In this document: piece by piece, positions 5,921-6,458 of the stretch
Layout: every line of letters starts with the position of its first letter
How positions within the stretch are numbered: position 1 is the first letter of the stretch
Assembly: GCA_013213875.1 (NCBI GenBank)
Contig: JABSSV010000117.1
Span: 1-6,458 of the forward strand
Length of the DNA: 6,458 nucleotides
From: Lysobacterales bacterium
GTDB taxonomy: Bacteria > Pseudomonadota > Gammaproteobacteria > Xanthomonadales > SZUA-36
Direction of reading: 5' to 3'
The notes under the pieces: generated by a model
The model's input: the letters and a program-made list of their open reading frames with translations, nothing else
Databases searched by the model: none
Told to the model about the DNA's origin: nothing
Made by a program: the position numbers and the translations under genes

Positions 5921-6458
5921 TTAGGGCATAAACATTCCGCCGTTCACATGCAGCGTCTGACCGGTCAGATAAGCGCCCGCAGGCGCGGCCAGATAGGCCA
6001 CTGCCTCAGCGATATCCTGCGCGCTGCCGAGGCGCCCGAGGGGGATATCCCGCATGAGCGCATCACGTTGATCTTCGCTAAGTGCCTGGGTCATGTCCGT
6101 GTCAATGAAACCGGGGGCCACCACATTCACCGTGATATTCCGGCTGGCAACCTCACGGGCCATGGACTTACTGAAGCCAACCATGCCAGCCTTGGCAGCT
6201 GCGTAGTTGGTTTGACCGGGGTTGCCCGTGGCGCCCACCACTGAGGCAATGTTGATGATGCGCCCCTGACGGGCTTTCATCATGCCACGCAAGCAGGCCT
6301 TGCTGAGCCGGAAGACCGACCGCAGGTTGGTATCCATCACCGTAGCCCAGTCTTCATCCTGCATACGCAGCAGCAACTGATCACGAGTGACGCCGGCATT
6401 ATTGACCAGAATCACCGGCGCCGATGCGGTGCTCGCAATGTCTTTGAGCAAATCGGGA
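5921..6458 (-). CDS. fabG: 3-oxoacyl-ACP reductase, C-terminal part (5' end beyond window)
   Basis: FabG is a short-chain dehydrogenase that reduces beta-ketoacyl-ACP with NADPH in fatty acid elongation. The last 178 residues are visible; about 66 N-terminal residues, including the GxxxGxG cofactor loop, lie outside the window. That estimate comes from alignment by eye to the 244-residue E. coli protein, with all landmark offsets agreeing. Visible landmarks, in fragment numbering, are NNAG (19-22), Asn44 in DTNL, Ser72 in IASVVG, and Tyr85/Lys89 in NYAAAKAG. They correspond to the Asn110, Ser138, Tyr151 and Lys155 tetrad of E. coli. TVNVVAPGFIDTDMT and the C-terminal HVNGGMFMP are also typical of FabG. 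The TTG at 6451 is internal, not the real start. The stop is followed by a 160-bp spacer before acpP. Confidence 0.97.
   Translation of the reverse strand, partial: PDLLKDIASTASAPVILVNNAGVTRDQLLLRMQDEDWATVMDTNLRSVFRLSKACLRGMMKARQGRIINIASVVGATGNPGQTNYAAAKAGMVGFSKSMAREVASRNITVNVVAPGFIDTDMTQALSEDQRDALMRDIPLGRLGSAQDIAEAVAYLAAPAGAYLTGQTLHVNGGMFMP

Noticed and set aside
5890..5925. Possible fabG terminator or direct repeat (TAAGCGGCTTG and TTAAGCGCTTG)
   Set aside because: The two copies are imperfect, there is no GC-rich stem and no T tract follows, so neither a terminator nor a functional repeat can be supported.
6449..6451. TTG at 6451 as the start of fabG
   Set aside because: It lies inside the FabG fold, about 66 residues into the protein judged by the catalytic tetrad, and the frame stays open to the window edge.
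1..6458. Mobile element, CRISPR array, tRNA/rRNA or a novel defence or biosynthetic system
   Set aside because: All the DNA except about 280 bases is covered by recognised housekeeping genes on one strand. I saw no repeats, transposase motifs or RNA gene structures.

Overview
The window is a stretch of a gammaproteobacterial chromosome. It carries one tightly packed gene cluster, entirely on the minus strand, so transcription runs from high to low coordinates: fabG (5' end outside the window) - acpP - fabF - pabB - pabC - mltG - tmk - holB (3' end outside the window). The assignment to Gammaproteobacteria rests on the gene order, which is the E. coli fabG-acpP-fabF-pabC-mltG-tmk-holB order with a pabB gene added between fabF and pabC. 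It also rests on an acyl carrier protein that is nearly the same as E. coli AcpP and of identical length. The DNA is visibly GC-rich. I cannot name a genus from this.

Right part (about 5414-6458): fabG and acpP are separated by a 160-bp spacer that is AT-richer than its surroundings and holds a candidate acpP promoter and an unusual hairpin-borne ribosome binding site. After acpP, a 10-bp perfect GC-rich hairpin followed by a T-rich tract forms a convincing intrinsic terminator or attenuator ahead of fabF. This fits a cell that needs far more ACP than the downstream enzymes.

Left part (1-5413): fabF, pabB, pabC, mltG, tmk and holB follow with gaps of 9 bp or overlaps of 4-7 bp, so they are almost certainly co-transcribed and translationally coupled. 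Four successive genes (fabF, pabB, pabC, mltG) start with GTG. Functionally the cluster joins fatty acid elongation (FabG, ACP, FabF), p-aminobenzoate synthesis for folate (PabB, PabC), septal or terminal peptidoglycan cleavage (MltG), dTTP supply (Tmk) and the DNA polymerase III clamp loader (delta').

The region is housekeeping DNA. I see no mobile element, CRISPR array, RNA gene, defence system or plausible new system. The points worth a second look are residue-level. PabC has Ser where fold-type IV PLP enzymes have the Glu that contacts the PLP ring nitrogen. PabB has Ala instead of the ADC-synthase-type Lys in its PIxGT motif, plus an LLES motif like that of TrpE. Thymidylate kinase has TRQPGG instead of TREPGG. 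The other points concern the acpP leader hairpin and the acpP-fabF terminator. There is no gene-free stretch longer than 160 bp.
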